Positions 1 to 7,214 of a stretch of 8,905 nt of DNA are shown here, in pieces. This stretch comes from Singulisphaera sp. GP187. Its GTDB lineage: Bacteria; Pseudomonadota; Gammaproteobacteria; Burkholderiales; Burkholderiaceae_C. Numbering within the stretch: the stretch's first letter is position 1; each line of letters opens with the position of its first letter. Both the position numbers and the translations under genes were made by a program. The notes under the pieces were generated by a model that was given only the letters and a program-made list of their open reading frames with translations, searched no databases and was not told the DNA's origin. The stretch spans positions 1-8,905 of the forward strand of contig CALPYQ020000038.1 in NCBI GenBank assembly GCA_943327965.2, written 5' to 3'.

Positions 1-1107
1 AACACCGACGTTAAGTTTCACAACGGAAAATTGCTGTCGATGTGGTACCGCGGTGGCGCGGTGTATCAAGTTGACCCTCAAACGCTAGACACACTGGGCA
101 AACTGGAGAGCGATCCCCGCTTGAAGGATTTGCAAATTTCAGCGCACTCACGCGTCGATGAGCGCACAGGCGAGTACCTGTTTTTTGCTTATGGCAATCG
201 TCATCCCTTTATGCACTACGGCGTGCTAGATGCCAAGGGACAACTCAAAACGCTCATTCCAGTGGAGTTGCCCGGTCCTCGCTTGCCGCACGACATGGCC
301 ATCACCCCCAACTACAGCATCCTTCACGATTTTCCTTTGATCAACAACCCAGAGGCCTTGAAGGCAGGACGTTACAGTCTCGAATTTCATCCCGAGTGGA
401 AAACGCGATTTGCCGTTGTGCCTAGGCACGGCACAGCCGACCAAATTAAGTGGTTTGAAGCCAATCCCCGCTACATGCTGCATGTGGCCAACGCATGGGA
501 AGAAGTCAACGACAAGGGCCAAACTGAATTGGTCATGGTGGGCACCCCCTACACCATGCCCAAGCGCTATGACGGCAGCTTGGACGTACAGCGTTTGTTG
601 TTCACCATCAGCACCCAAGGGACAGACTACGAGTTCTACCAGTGGCGCTTCAATTTGGCCACGGGTGAAACGCGCGAAGGTGTGATCGATGACATCTTGA
701 ACACTGAATTTCCCATGATCAATTCTTGGTATCAAGGTTACAAAAATCGCTACACCTACCACGTGCTGATGGGTCGGATGCGCACCCTAGAGCAGCCGCA
801 TTTTGCCGGACTGGCCAAGTACGATTTGGAAAAAGGCAGCGCCATCACCTACCACCCAGGCGAAGGCTATTGGTTCAGTGAAGCACCCTTTGCGCCGCGC
901 AACAATCCCCAAACTGAAGACGATGGTTACTTGGTAGGTTTTGTTTGGAATGGTCTTGAAAATCGATCAGAGGTTTGGGTCATTGATGCACAAAAACTTG
1001 CGGATGGACCCGTTGCGCGCGTCCTCTTGCCCCAGCGTGTGCCCCATGGTTTTCACAGCACTTGGGTCCGCCAAGATGCTCTCGATACTTGCAACAGCGC
1101 CCATTGA
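1..1107 (+). CDS. Carotenoid oxygenase family protein (RPE65/CCD/lignostilbene dioxygenase), 5'-truncated by window edge
   Basis: Non-heme Fe(II) dioxygenase that would cleave a C=C bond in a carotenoid, apocarotenoid or stilbene to give two carbonyl products. The frame is open from base 1, so 368 C-terminal residues are visible. Family members usually have about 450-500, so roughly 100 N-terminal residues lie upstream. All four iron ligands of the seven-bladed propeller can be placed on the plant NCED pattern: H49 (ISAHSR), H97 (PHDMAIT), H161 (LHVANAWEE) and H352 (VPHGFHSTWV). The second-shell acidic segment NAWEE is also intact. The start NTDV then GKLLSMWYRGG fits the family's 'NT.V..H.G.LLAL.E.G.PY' region. 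A TTG at 31 is an internal codon, not a start. The stop is 12 bases before the PaaN-like gene, so the two are probably co-transcribed. Family assignment is firm. The substrate (carotenoid, apocarotenoid or stilbenoid) is not determinable here. Confidence 0.93.
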   Translation, partial: NTDVKFHNGKLLSMWYRGGAVYQVDPQTLDTLGKLESDPRLKDLQISAHSRVDERTGEYLFFAYGNRHPFMHYGVLDAKGQLKTLIPVELPGPRLPHDMAITPNYSILHDFPLINNPEALKAGRYSLEFHPEWKTRFAVVPRHGTADQIKWFEANPRYMLHVANAWEEVNDKGQTELVMVGTPYTMPKRYDGSLDVQRLLFTISTQGTDYEFYQWRFNLATGETREGVIDDILNTEFPMINSWYQGYKNRYTYHVLMGRMRTLEQPHFAGLAKYDLEKGSAITYHPGEGYWFSEAPFAPRNNPQTEDDGYLVGFVWNGLENRSEVWVIDAQKLADGPVARVLLPQRVPHGFHSTWVRQDALDTCNSAH

Positions 1108-1110
1108 TCT

Positions 1111-1114
1111 GGAG
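1111..1114 (+). promoter_or_regulatory. Ribosome binding site of the PaaN-like gene
   Basis: GGAG lies five bases before the ATG at 1120, in the 12-base gap after the carotenoid oxygenase stop. It supports that start and independent initiation on a shared transcript. Confidence 0.7.
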
Positions 1115-1119
1115 ACAGC

Positions 1120-2829
1120 ATGAGTTTTTATGCGAAACACAAAGAACGTTTTGAGTTAGCGCAAGAAGCCTGTGCCAAGCGGCATTGCTGGAGCCCCTAC
1201 CCCGACATGCCGGACAAGTATCCGGACGCAGCCACGGCCAAACAAACTGGCAAGTTGGCATTCGATCAGCACCTGACGCGTGGCAAATTCGACATCGATC
1301 AACCTGGTATCAACCAATGGATCGGTGAAGAAGTTTCGCCCTACACCCAACAAGCCTTGGGCATTCTCTACCCACAGTCGCATCTCGATGCACTGTTCCA
1401 AGCTGCAGAAGTTGCCATGACAACTTGGGCCCAAACACCCTACGAGGTGCGTATCGGGGTCTTGATGGAAGTGATCGATACCCTTTACAAAGATCATTTG
1501 TTTGAAGTTCTGCATGCGGTCATGCACACGGCAGGCCAAAGTTACAACATGGCCTATGCAGGCTCGGGCGTCAATGCGCTAGACCGAAGCATTGAGGCCC
1601 TTGTGTATGCTGAGCAAGCCATGAAGTCGGTCACGCCATCGGCGCTTTGGTCGCGGCGCTTTGGAAGTTCAAACATTGCGCTGCAAAAAACTTACCGCAT
1701 CGTGCCAAAAGGCGTTGCTGTATGTTTCTCTTGTGCCAGTTTTCCCACTTGGAATGCGTGGCCCTCCATGATGGCCAGTTTGGCCACAGGCAACCCTGTC
1801 ATTGTGAAGCCCCATCCTGCCACCGTGCTGCCTATGGCCATCACCGTCAAAGCATTTCGGCAGGTTTTAAAGGCGGCAGGATTTGATCCCAACTTGGTCA
1901 CGATGGCCATCGACAGCACCACTGAGCCCATTGGCAAGCTACTGATCAAACATCCCAAAACGGCCATCGTTGATTTCACTGGCAGTGTGAAGTTCGGACA
2001 ATGGGTCGAACAAAATTCACACCCTGCTGTGGCCTTCACGGAGACGGCTGGATGCAACACGGTGGTGCTGGAATCAACCGACGATTTGGACGCAGCCCTT
2101 CGCAATCTGGCCACCACCATGTGTTTGTTCAGTGCCCAAATGTGCACCAGCCCCCAAAATATTTACATCCCCCAAGCAGGCGTTCAAACGCCGACCGGAT
2201 GGGTGTCCTTTGACGAAGTCGCCAAGCGTTTGGCCGATGCCGTTCAAGCACTGACATCGGACCCCAAAAAAGCGTCCATGATTTTGGCCACCATTCAATC
2301 CCATCAAACATTGGCGCTCTTGAAAGACATGTCGGAACAAGCCTCACAGCGTGGTCACGTTCTGCTTTCACCTACCGCCTATGCGCACCCCGATTTTCCA
2401 GACGCCCGAACCAGTACCCCGCTCATGATGCAAGTCACGCCCCATGAACACGACATGTATTCTCAAGAGCGGTTTGGCCCCATCAGCTTTGTCATTCGCT
2501 GCAAAGACGCCCATGACGCCCTCACTCAGGCCACGCAGGATGCCAAACAGCACGGCGGTCTGACGGCCTTTTTGTATTCCACACGAGAAGACTTTATTGA
2601 ACAGGCTGAAAACGCTTATGCCAAGGCGGGCGCTCAACTCACCATCAATTTGGTCGGTGCAATGCCCTTGAATTTTGCAGCCGCCTACTCCGACTACCAC
2701 GTCACGGGCCTCAACCCTGCCGGCAATGCCACCCTCACCAATTTGGCATTTGTCACAGGTCGATTTGGTGTTGTGCAATCTCGTCGACCCGTCACCACAG
2801 CCGATACAACTCTCTCAGCCAACGCATGA
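1120..2829 (+). CDS. paaN: PaaN-like aldehyde dehydrogenase (ALDH domain only, no MaoC hydratase domain)
   Basis: NAD(P)-dependent aldehyde dehydrogenase of 569 residues, cytosolic, with no signal peptide. It resembles the betaproteobacterial PaaN family. In phenylacetate degradation that family is proposed to oxidise the ring-cleavage semialdehyde-CoA. Visible ALDH elements are the cofactor-binding NPVIVKPHP (225-233, K230), the turn FTGSV (286-290), the general base E308 in FTETAGCN, the catalytic C342 in AQMCTSPQN, and ERFGP (450-454). The protein has a long N-terminal extension of about 100 residues typical of this family. It lacks the C-terminal MaoC hydratase/hydrolase domain that makes E. 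coli PaaZ about 680 residues. A GGAG supports the start, and its stop overlaps the next gene by ATGA. No paaABCDE, paaK or paaG gene is in view, so the true substrate may be an aldehyde made by the adjacent oxygenase (inference). ALDH membership is certain; the PaaN subfamily is likely. Confidence 0.85.
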   Translation: MSFYAKHKERFELAQEACAKRHCWSPYPDMPDKYPDAATAKQTGKLAFDQHLTRGKFDIDQPGINQWIGEEVSPYTQQALGILYPQSHLDALFQAAEVAMTTWAQTPYEVRIGVLMEVIDTLYKDHLFEVLHAVMHTAGQSYNMAYAGSGVNALDRSIEALVYAEQAMKSVTPSALWSRRFGSSNIALQKTYRIVPKGVAVCFSCASFPTWNAWPSMMASLATGNPVIVKPHPATVLPMAITVKAFRQVLKAAGFDPNLVTMAIDSTTEPIGKLLIKHPKTAIVDFTGSVKFGQWVEQNSHPAVAFTETAGCNTVVLESTDDLDAALRNLATTMCLFSAQMCTSPQNIYIPQAGVQTPTGWVSFDEVAKRLADAVQALTSDPKKASMILATIQSHQTLALLKDMSEQASQRGHVLLSPTAYAHPDFPDARTSTPLMMQVTPHEHDMYSQERFGPISFVIRCKDAHDALTQATQDAKQHGGLTAFLYSTREDFIEQAENAYAKAGAQLTINLVGAMPLNFAAAYSDYHVTGLNPAGNATLTNLAFVTGRFGVVQSRRPVTTADTTLSANA

Positions 2830-3803
2830 ACGCTCACAGCCCACTTGCTTTGCGCCTGCCTGTTTTTGCAGCGCCGATGTTTTTAATTTCTGGCCCTGAA
2901 ATGGTCTTGGCCGCTTGCAAGGCGGGCATCGTAGGCGCATTTCCAACACCCAACGCACGCCCTATTGAAAAGCTTCATGACTGGATGACAAGCATCACAG
3001 AAGGCTTGGCAGAAGCACGCGACACCCAGGCCGCAAACAGCTTAGGCCCTTGGTGTGCCAATTTGGTGACCCACTCTTCCAATACACGCTTGACGCAAGA
3101 CTTGGAACTCATTGCGCGCTTCAAACCACCGGTGGTCGTAACGGCTTTGGGCAGCCCCAAGCCTGCCATCGAGGTGGTGCACGCTTATGGCGGCAGAGTT
3201 TATGCCGACGTCATCAACCTCACCTTGGCACAAAAAGCGGTCAAGGCTGGCGCTGACGGTTTGGCATGTGTGTGCGCAGGTGCGGGCGGTCATACCGGGT
3301 TCTTGTCACCTTTTGCTTTTGTGAGTGCCATTCGAGAATTTTTTGAAGGCGACATTATTTTGGGTGGTGGCATTTCAGATGGGGCAGGCATTGCCGGCGC
3401 CATCGCCGCGGGTGCAGATTATGTTTACATGGGCACGCGCTTCATTCCTGCCCACGAAAGCATGGCACCCGAAGCCTACAAAGACATGATCCTCAGCAGC
3501 ACCCTTGACGATTTGATCATCAGTGCTGGTGTGACAGGTACGCCTGCCAGTTGGCTAAAACCCTCTTTGAAGCTCAACGGTCTTGACCCAGACAACATGC
3601 CCGCAGCACCCACTCGCCACTACGACAGCAGCACAGAATTTTCTGGCAAAAAATGGCTCGATGTATGGGCTGCTGGTCAAGGCATCGGCACCATCCGAAC
3701 ACGCCAATCTGTGGGCGAAATTGTCGATCAATTGGCCCATGAATTTGATGCAGCAATGCGTCGCCTCAATCACCTTCCCTTTGCAACAAGGACAGCATCA
3801 TGA
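2826..3803 (+). CDS. Nitronate monooxygenase family FMN protein (2-nitropropane dioxygenase-like)
   Basis: A 325-residue TIM-barrel flavoprotein of the NMO/2-nitropropane dioxygenase family. The first strand carries FAAPMFLISGPE (14-25), matching the family's first conserved motif around the FMN. AGAGGHTG (151-158) holds the position of the catalytic histidine, H156. GGGISDGAGIAGAIAAGADYV (180-200) and MGTRF (202-206) form the phosphate-binding end of the barrel, and WAAGQGIGTI (281-290) is the usual C-terminal motif. Known members oxidise alkyl nitronates, but homologues in CoA-ester pathways act differently; actinobacterial IpdC of steroid ring degradation works on a cyclic CoA ester. Placement between an aldehyde dehydrogenase and a thiolase suggests a redox step on a CoA-bound intermediate rather than nitronate detoxification (inference). 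The start overlaps the previous stop by ATGA with no clear Shine-Dalgarno, so translation is probably coupled. Family is secure; reaction unknown. Confidence 0.88.
   Translation: MNAHSPLALRLPVFAAPMFLISGPEMVLAACKAGIVGAFPTPNARPIEKLHDWMTSITEGLAEARDTQAANSLGPWCANLVTHSSNTRLTQDLELIARFKPPVVVTALGSPKPAIEVVHAYGGRVYADVINLTLAQKAVKAGADGLACVCAGAGGHTGFLSPFAFVSAIREFFEGDIILGGGISDGAGIAGAIAAGADYVYMGTRFIPAHESMAPEAYKDMILSSTLDDLIISAGVTGTPASWLKPSLKLNGLDPDNMPAAPTRHYDSSTEFSGKKWLDVWAAGQGIGTIRTRQSVGEIVDQLAHEFDAAMRRLNHLPFATRTAS
3788..3792 (+). promoter_or_regulatory. Ribosome binding site of the SCP2-type thiolase
   Basis: AAGGA lies seven bases before the ATG at 3800, inside the 3' end of the flavoprotein gene. It is a strong site that fixes the thiolase start at the ATGA overlap. 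Confidence 0.7.
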
Positions 3804-5038
3804 CCGAACCCGTTTACATCTTGGGTGGCTATCAAACAGACTTTGCCAAAACTTGGGCGCGCAATGGCCAAGACATTTCAGACATGATCAAAGAAACCAC
3901 AGAAGGCACACTCGAGAATTGTCAACTCGATGTGTCGGCCATTCAAAGTATTCATGTGGGCAATGCGTTTGCAGAACTGCAACGTCAGCAGGCACATTTG
4001 GGTTCAATGGTGGCCCAAATGACGCCCGCCTTGTGGGGCATTCCTGCCATGCGTCACGAAGGCGCATGTGCCTCTTCCTCTTTAGGTGTCCTGTCTGCCA
4101 TGGCAGAAATTGAAGCGGGTCGATACGACTGCGTTTTGGTCATGGGCGTTGAAGAATTTAAAAACACATCGGGCAATGTGGCTTCTGTTAATCAAAACGC
4201 TGCGGCTTGGCAAGGCCACGAAGACATCGATTGCACCTTCATGTGGCCCGCAGCTTTTGGATTGATGGCGCAAGAATATGAGAAGCGCTATGGGCTTGAT
4301 CGAAAGTACCTCAATCGCATTGCCGAAATCAACTATGGCAATGCCAAACGCAACCCTTTGGCCCAAACACGGAAATGGCAATTCGATGCGCTGAGTTTCA
4401 CGGACGACGACGAGGCCAATCCCATCATTGAACCAGGCACTCGGCGTCAAGACTGCGGGCAAATCACGGATGGGGGCTGTGCCGTCGTTTTGGCTTCTGC
4501 CAAATTTGCAAAAGCTTATGCGGCACACCGTGGTCAATCTCTAGAAAAGATAGCCCGCATTTCTGGCTGGGGACATCGCAACGCTGGCCTCAGATTGCTG
4601 GACAAGATTGAGCGCAGTCAAGGGCAAACATATGTGTTTCCTCACGTGCGTGACACCATCGAAGATGCATGGCGCAGAGCAGGCGTCTCTGGCATTGATG
4701 CCATGAGCGGTATCGAAACACACGATTGCTTTACCACCACCGAGTACATGGCCATCGATCATTTGGGACTCACAGCGCCCGGCCAAAGTTGGCAGGCGGT
4801 TGAAGATGGCTCGATTGAACCTGGCGGTCGCTGCCCCGTCAACATGAGTGGCGGTCTGATTGGTTGCGGCCATCCCGTGGGTGCTACGGGTACGCGCATG
4901 TTGTGGGATGCCACCCGACAAGTCACCCACCAAGCAGAGGCCTGTCAAATTGAAGGCGCCCAAAGAATCCAAACCCTGAACATCGGGGGCTCATGTGCCA
5001 CGGTGGTCAGTTTTGTGGTTGAGACCGCCTCCGCATGA
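3800..5038 (+). CDS. SCP2-type thiolase (acetyl-CoA acetyltransferase-like)
   Basis: A 412-residue thiolase-fold enzyme of the SCP-x/SCP2 branch, expected to cleave a 3-ketoacyl-CoA with CoA. The nucleophile is C90 in HEGACASSS. The branch-specific HDCFTTTE (308-315) replaces the NEAF motif of classical thiolases. GCGHPVGATG (355-364) supplies the catalytic H358, and IGGSCATVVSF (395-405) carries a C399 in the final loop. SCP2-type thiolases often handle branched or steroid side-chain CoA esters. The related steroid aldolases (Ltp2 type) work with a DUF35 partner; keeping a cysteine at C90 argues for a true thiolase, and no DUF35 gene is visible here. AAGGA precedes the start. Both ends overlap neighbours by ATGA. 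A long central insert rich in charged residues (about 135-220) is normal for this branch. Substrate unknown. Confidence 0.9.
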   Translation: MTEPVYILGGYQTDFAKTWARNGQDISDMIKETTEGTLENCQLDVSAIQSIHVGNAFAELQRQQAHLGSMVAQMTPALWGIPAMRHEGACASSSLGVLSAMAEIEAGRYDCVLVMGVEEFKNTSGNVASVNQNAAAWQGHEDIDCTFMWPAAFGLMAQEYEKRYGLDRKYLNRIAEINYGNAKRNPLAQTRKWQFDALSFTDDDEANPIIEPGTRRQDCGQITDGGCAVVLASAKFAKAYAAHRGQSLEKIARISGWGHRNAGLRLLDKIERSQGQTYVFPHVRDTIEDAWRRAGVSGIDAMSGIETHDCFTTTEYMAIDHLGLTAPGQSWQAVEDGSIEPGGRCPVNMSGGLIGCGHPVGATGTRMLWDATRQVTHQAEACQIEGAQRIQTLNIGGSCATVVSFVVETASA

Positions 5039-6006
5039 TTGAATTCATCTGGCAGAGCTACGCGCTGGAATGTGGCGTGGTATGGGCCTTGCTGGCGGGT
5101 ATTTGGTTGTGGGCGCAACCTGAAAACGCTCGCTGGTTAGACCGTGTTTATCCACTGGCGCCTTTTGCCGTGTTTGCCTTGTTAGGGGTATTTCCGCAAG
5201 CATCAGCGTTGCTAAACCCCTACCTTCAATTGGGTCTGTGGTTGTGGATATGGCTCAGTGTGGTCTGGGTCATTAGCTTGCTAAAACGCGATGCCAGCAT
5301 CATGGACATTGCCTACGGCTTTATCTTGCTGTGCGGCCCCTGGTGGCTTCATACAAGCACAAGCCCATCGTCCCAAGACGTCAGCCACTTGCTACTGGCC
5401 ATGGTCACCCTTGGATTTGGCCGTTACGCGCTTTACATTCTTTGGCGCAACTTGCCGCATGGCGAAGACCCTCGCTATGCCAAATGGCGGCAACGCTCTG
5501 GCAGCCGATTTTGGTGGTGGAGTTACTTTCAAATTTTCTTGCTCCAAGGGGTGGTCATTTGGGTGTGGATGGTGCCCTTGATGTTGGGGCTGCAAACTTC
5601 AGGTCCTTTGCATTTTTGGCATATCGCAGGTGCCTGTATTTGGCTCGTTGGATTTGTGTTTGAGGCGGGCGGTGACTGGCAATTGACCCAGTTCAAACGC
5701 CGTCGACAAGACAGATCGCAATTACTCAACACAGGCCTGTGGTCTTTGACGCGTCACCCCAATTATTTTGGTCAGACCTGCATGTGGTGGGGCTATGGTG
5801 TGTTCGCTTTGGCGCATCCATGGGGTTGGCTGTCGATCTTTTCAATCGGCTACATCACCTGGTTCATGAACAAAGGTTCAGCCACTTCGCTCATGGAGCG
5901 TCACATGATCAAAACAAAGCCAGGCTACGCTGAATATTGCGCCAATGTACCCTCCTTTTTTCCTCGGCTGTGGAAGAAGCACCAACCCTCTGGAGATCCA
6001 ACATGA
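5035..6006 (+). CDS. DUF1295 integral membrane protein (steroid 5-alpha-reductase/ICMT-like family)
   Basis: A 323-residue, very hydrophobic and Trp-rich protein with about seven or eight predicted membrane segments (near residues 12-28, 42-60, 64-84, 90-106, 116-136, 163-185, 193-215 and 245-275). Family signatures are HGEDPRYAKWR (142-152), the tract ending GGDWQLTQFKRRR (212-224), the hallmark GLWSLTRHPNYFGQ followed by WWG (234-253), and KPGYAEYCANVPSFFPR (295-311). The RHPNYFG block is the cofactor-binding C-terminal region shared with 5-alpha-reductases, sterol reductases and isoprenylcysteine methyltransferases. In those families it binds NADPH or S-adenosylmethionine. Few DUF1295 members have a known reaction. 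Locked between two thiolase genes by ATGA overlaps on both sides, it is most simply a membrane reductase for an unsaturated, hydrophobic pathway intermediate (inference). Only a weak GAG precedes the start, fitting translational coupling. Confidence 0.87.
   Translation: MIEFIWQSYALECGVVWALLAGIWLWAQPENARWLDRVYPLAPFAVFALLGVFPQASALLNPYLQLGLWLWIWLSVVWVISLLKRDASIMDIAYGFILLCGPWWLHTSTSPSSQDVSHLLLAMVTLGFGRYALYILWRNLPHGEDPRYAKWRQRSGSRFWWWSYFQIFLLQGVVIWVWMVPLMLGLQTSGPLHFWHIAGACIWLVGFVFEAGGDWQLTQFKRRRQDRSQLLNTGLWSLTRHPNYFGQTCMWWGYGVFALAHPWGWLSIFSIGYITWFMNKGSATSLMERHMIKTKPGYAEYCANVPSFFPRLWKKHQPSGDPT
5992..5995 (+). promoter_or_regulatory. Ribosome binding site deciding the start of the second thiolase
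   Basis: GGAG lies seven bases before the ATG at 6003. It favours 6003 over the in-frame upstream ATG at 5937, which would add 22 residues that do not resemble a thiolase and would overlap the membrane-protein gene by 70 bases. Confidence 0.75.
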
Positions 6007-7202
6007 GTCACGCCTTGATTGTGGAAGCACTTCGTTCACCGCGCGGCCGGGGCAATGACAAAGGCGCCTTGAGAAACTTAAAGCCAGTCGATCTGTTGGC
6101 GCAGCAGTTACAAGCACTGACGACTCGTACCCCGCTTCAAACCGCCGAGGTCAATGATGTCTACATGGGTTGTGTCACCCAAACAGCCGATCAAGGGGCC
6201 AACATTGCCAAGCTGGCACTGATCAAAGCGGGATGGGACGACTGCGTTCCGGGCATGAGCATCAACCGTTATTGCGCGTCGGGTCTGAGCGCAGTGCACA
6301 TGGCAGCGCAACAAGCCATGGCCTATGACGGTCTGGCAGTTGGCGGTGGTATTGAAATGATGTCGCGTGTGCCCATGGCTTCCGACAAGGGCCCCTTGAC
6401 GCACGACTTTGAATTTCAAATGCAAACGGGTTTAATTCCGATTGGTATTGCTGCAGATGTCATTGCCACCCAAGAAGGCTTCACACGTCAACAGTGCGAT
6501 GACTACGCCCTGGCTTCACAGCAGCGGGCTGTTGCCGCTCGAGACCGAGGCCCCACACGGGCCATGGCCGATGCGCTTGATGAAACAGGCGCCGTCTTAC
6601 TCGCGCAAGATGAAACACCCAGAGCCAACACCAGCCTCGAGTCATTGGCCGCCATTCAACCGGCTTTTGCCGCCATGGCCGAGAAGTACGGCATCGACAA
6701 ACTCATGTGCCAGCGATACGGCTTGGCCAAAATTGAGCATGTTCAACATGCTGGCAACTCACCTGCCATGGCCGATGGTGCGTCCGCTGTGTTGGTTGCC
6801 AGTCCAGGTGCTGCGCAACGCGCTGGCCTTCAAGCACGCGCCAAAATTTTGGCCACCGCCACGGTCAGTGCCGATCGAACCTTGGCGCTGACAGGCGCTG
6901 TACAGGCCACTCAGCAAGCCCTTGCCCGTGCCAATCTGACGGTGCAAGACATTGACCTGTTTGAAGTGAACGAGTCCTTTGCTGCCTTGATGTTGCACTA
7001 CATGAAACACTTGGCGGTGCCTCATCACAAACTGAACGTCAATGGTGGCGCCATTGCCTTGGGGCATGCCATGGGCTCAACGGGCAGTGCCTTGATTGGC
7101 GTCGCCTTGGACGAACTTGAGCGCACCCAACAAAAACGCGCCGTGGTGGCGCTCTGCGGCGCAGCGGGCTTGGCTGTGGCCATGGTCATTGAGCGCATTT
7201 AA
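6003..7202 (+). CDS. Classical thiolase (acetyl-CoA C-acyltransferase family)
   Basis: A 399-residue thiolase, probably removing acetyl-CoA from a 3-ketoacyl-CoA at the end of a beta-oxidation-like spiral. The catalytic triad is intact: C91 in NRYCASGLSA, H355 in GGAIALGHAMGSTGS, and C385 in ALCGAAGLA. NESFAAL (323-329) is the usual active-site loop. The last loop reads CGAAG, where many thiolases have CGGG or CIGGG, a modest deviation. The start at 6003 gives the expected thiolase N-terminus (ALIVEALRSPRGRG) and a good GGAG. It overlaps the previous gene by ATGA. It belongs to a different subfamily from the SCP2-type thiolase upstream, so the pathway probably has two distinct thiolytic steps, or one enzyme handles the branched and the other the linear intermediate (inference). 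Chain-length preference cannot be told from sequence. Confidence 0.92.
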   Translation: MSHALIVEALRSPRGRGNDKGALRNLKPVDLLAQQLQALTTRTPLQTAEVNDVYMGCVTQTADQGANIAKLALIKAGWDDCVPGMSINRYCASGLSAVHMAAQQAMAYDGLAVGGGIEMMSRVPMASDKGPLTHDFEFQMQTGLIPIGIAADVIATQEGFTRQQCDDYALASQQRAVAARDRGPTRAMADALDETGAVLLAQDETPRANTSLESLAAIQPAFAAMAEKYGIDKLMCQRYGLAKIEHVQHAGNSPAMADGASAVLVASPGAAQRAGLQARAKILATATVSADRTLALTGAVQATQQALARANLTVQDIDLFEVNESFAALMLHYMKHLAVPHHKLNVNGGAIALGHAMGSTGSALIGVALDELERTQQKRAVVALCGAAGLAVAMVIERI

Positions 7203-7206
7203 GAGG
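7203..7206 (+). promoter_or_regulatory. Ribosome binding site of livH
   Basis: GAGG begins directly after the thiolase stop codon and lies eight bases before the ATG at 7215, supporting that start. Confidence 0.65.
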
Positions 7207-7214
7207 CAACGCGC

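Noticed and set aside
31..33. TTG as start codon of the carotenoid oxygenase
   Set aside because: The frame is open and family-like from base 1, and the domain needs about 100 more N-terminal residues, so the real start lies upstream of the window.
226..762. 178-codon open frame on the minus strand
   Set aside because: It lies wholly antisense to the conserved carotenoid oxygenase and its translation shows no recognisable domain; a shadow frame.
1692..2147. 151-codon open frame on the minus strand within the aldehyde dehydrogenase
   Set aside because: Antisense to the conserved ALDH catalytic core; no recognisable motif.
1120..2829. A full phenylacetate (paa) operon
   Set aside because: Only the PaaN-like ALDH fits; no monooxygenase, CoA ligase or isomerase of that pathway is present in the window.
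3583..4113. 176-codon plus-strand frame spanning the flavoprotein/thiolase junction
   Set aside because: Out of frame with both well-supported genes, compositionally unlike a protein (His/Arg/Cys rich), no motif; a shadow frame.
5937..6002. Upstream in-frame ATG giving a 421-residue second thiolase
   Set aside because: The extra 22 residues do not look like a thiolase, overlap the conserved C-terminus of the membrane protein, and lack a ribosome site; ATG 6003 has GGAG and an ATGA overlap.
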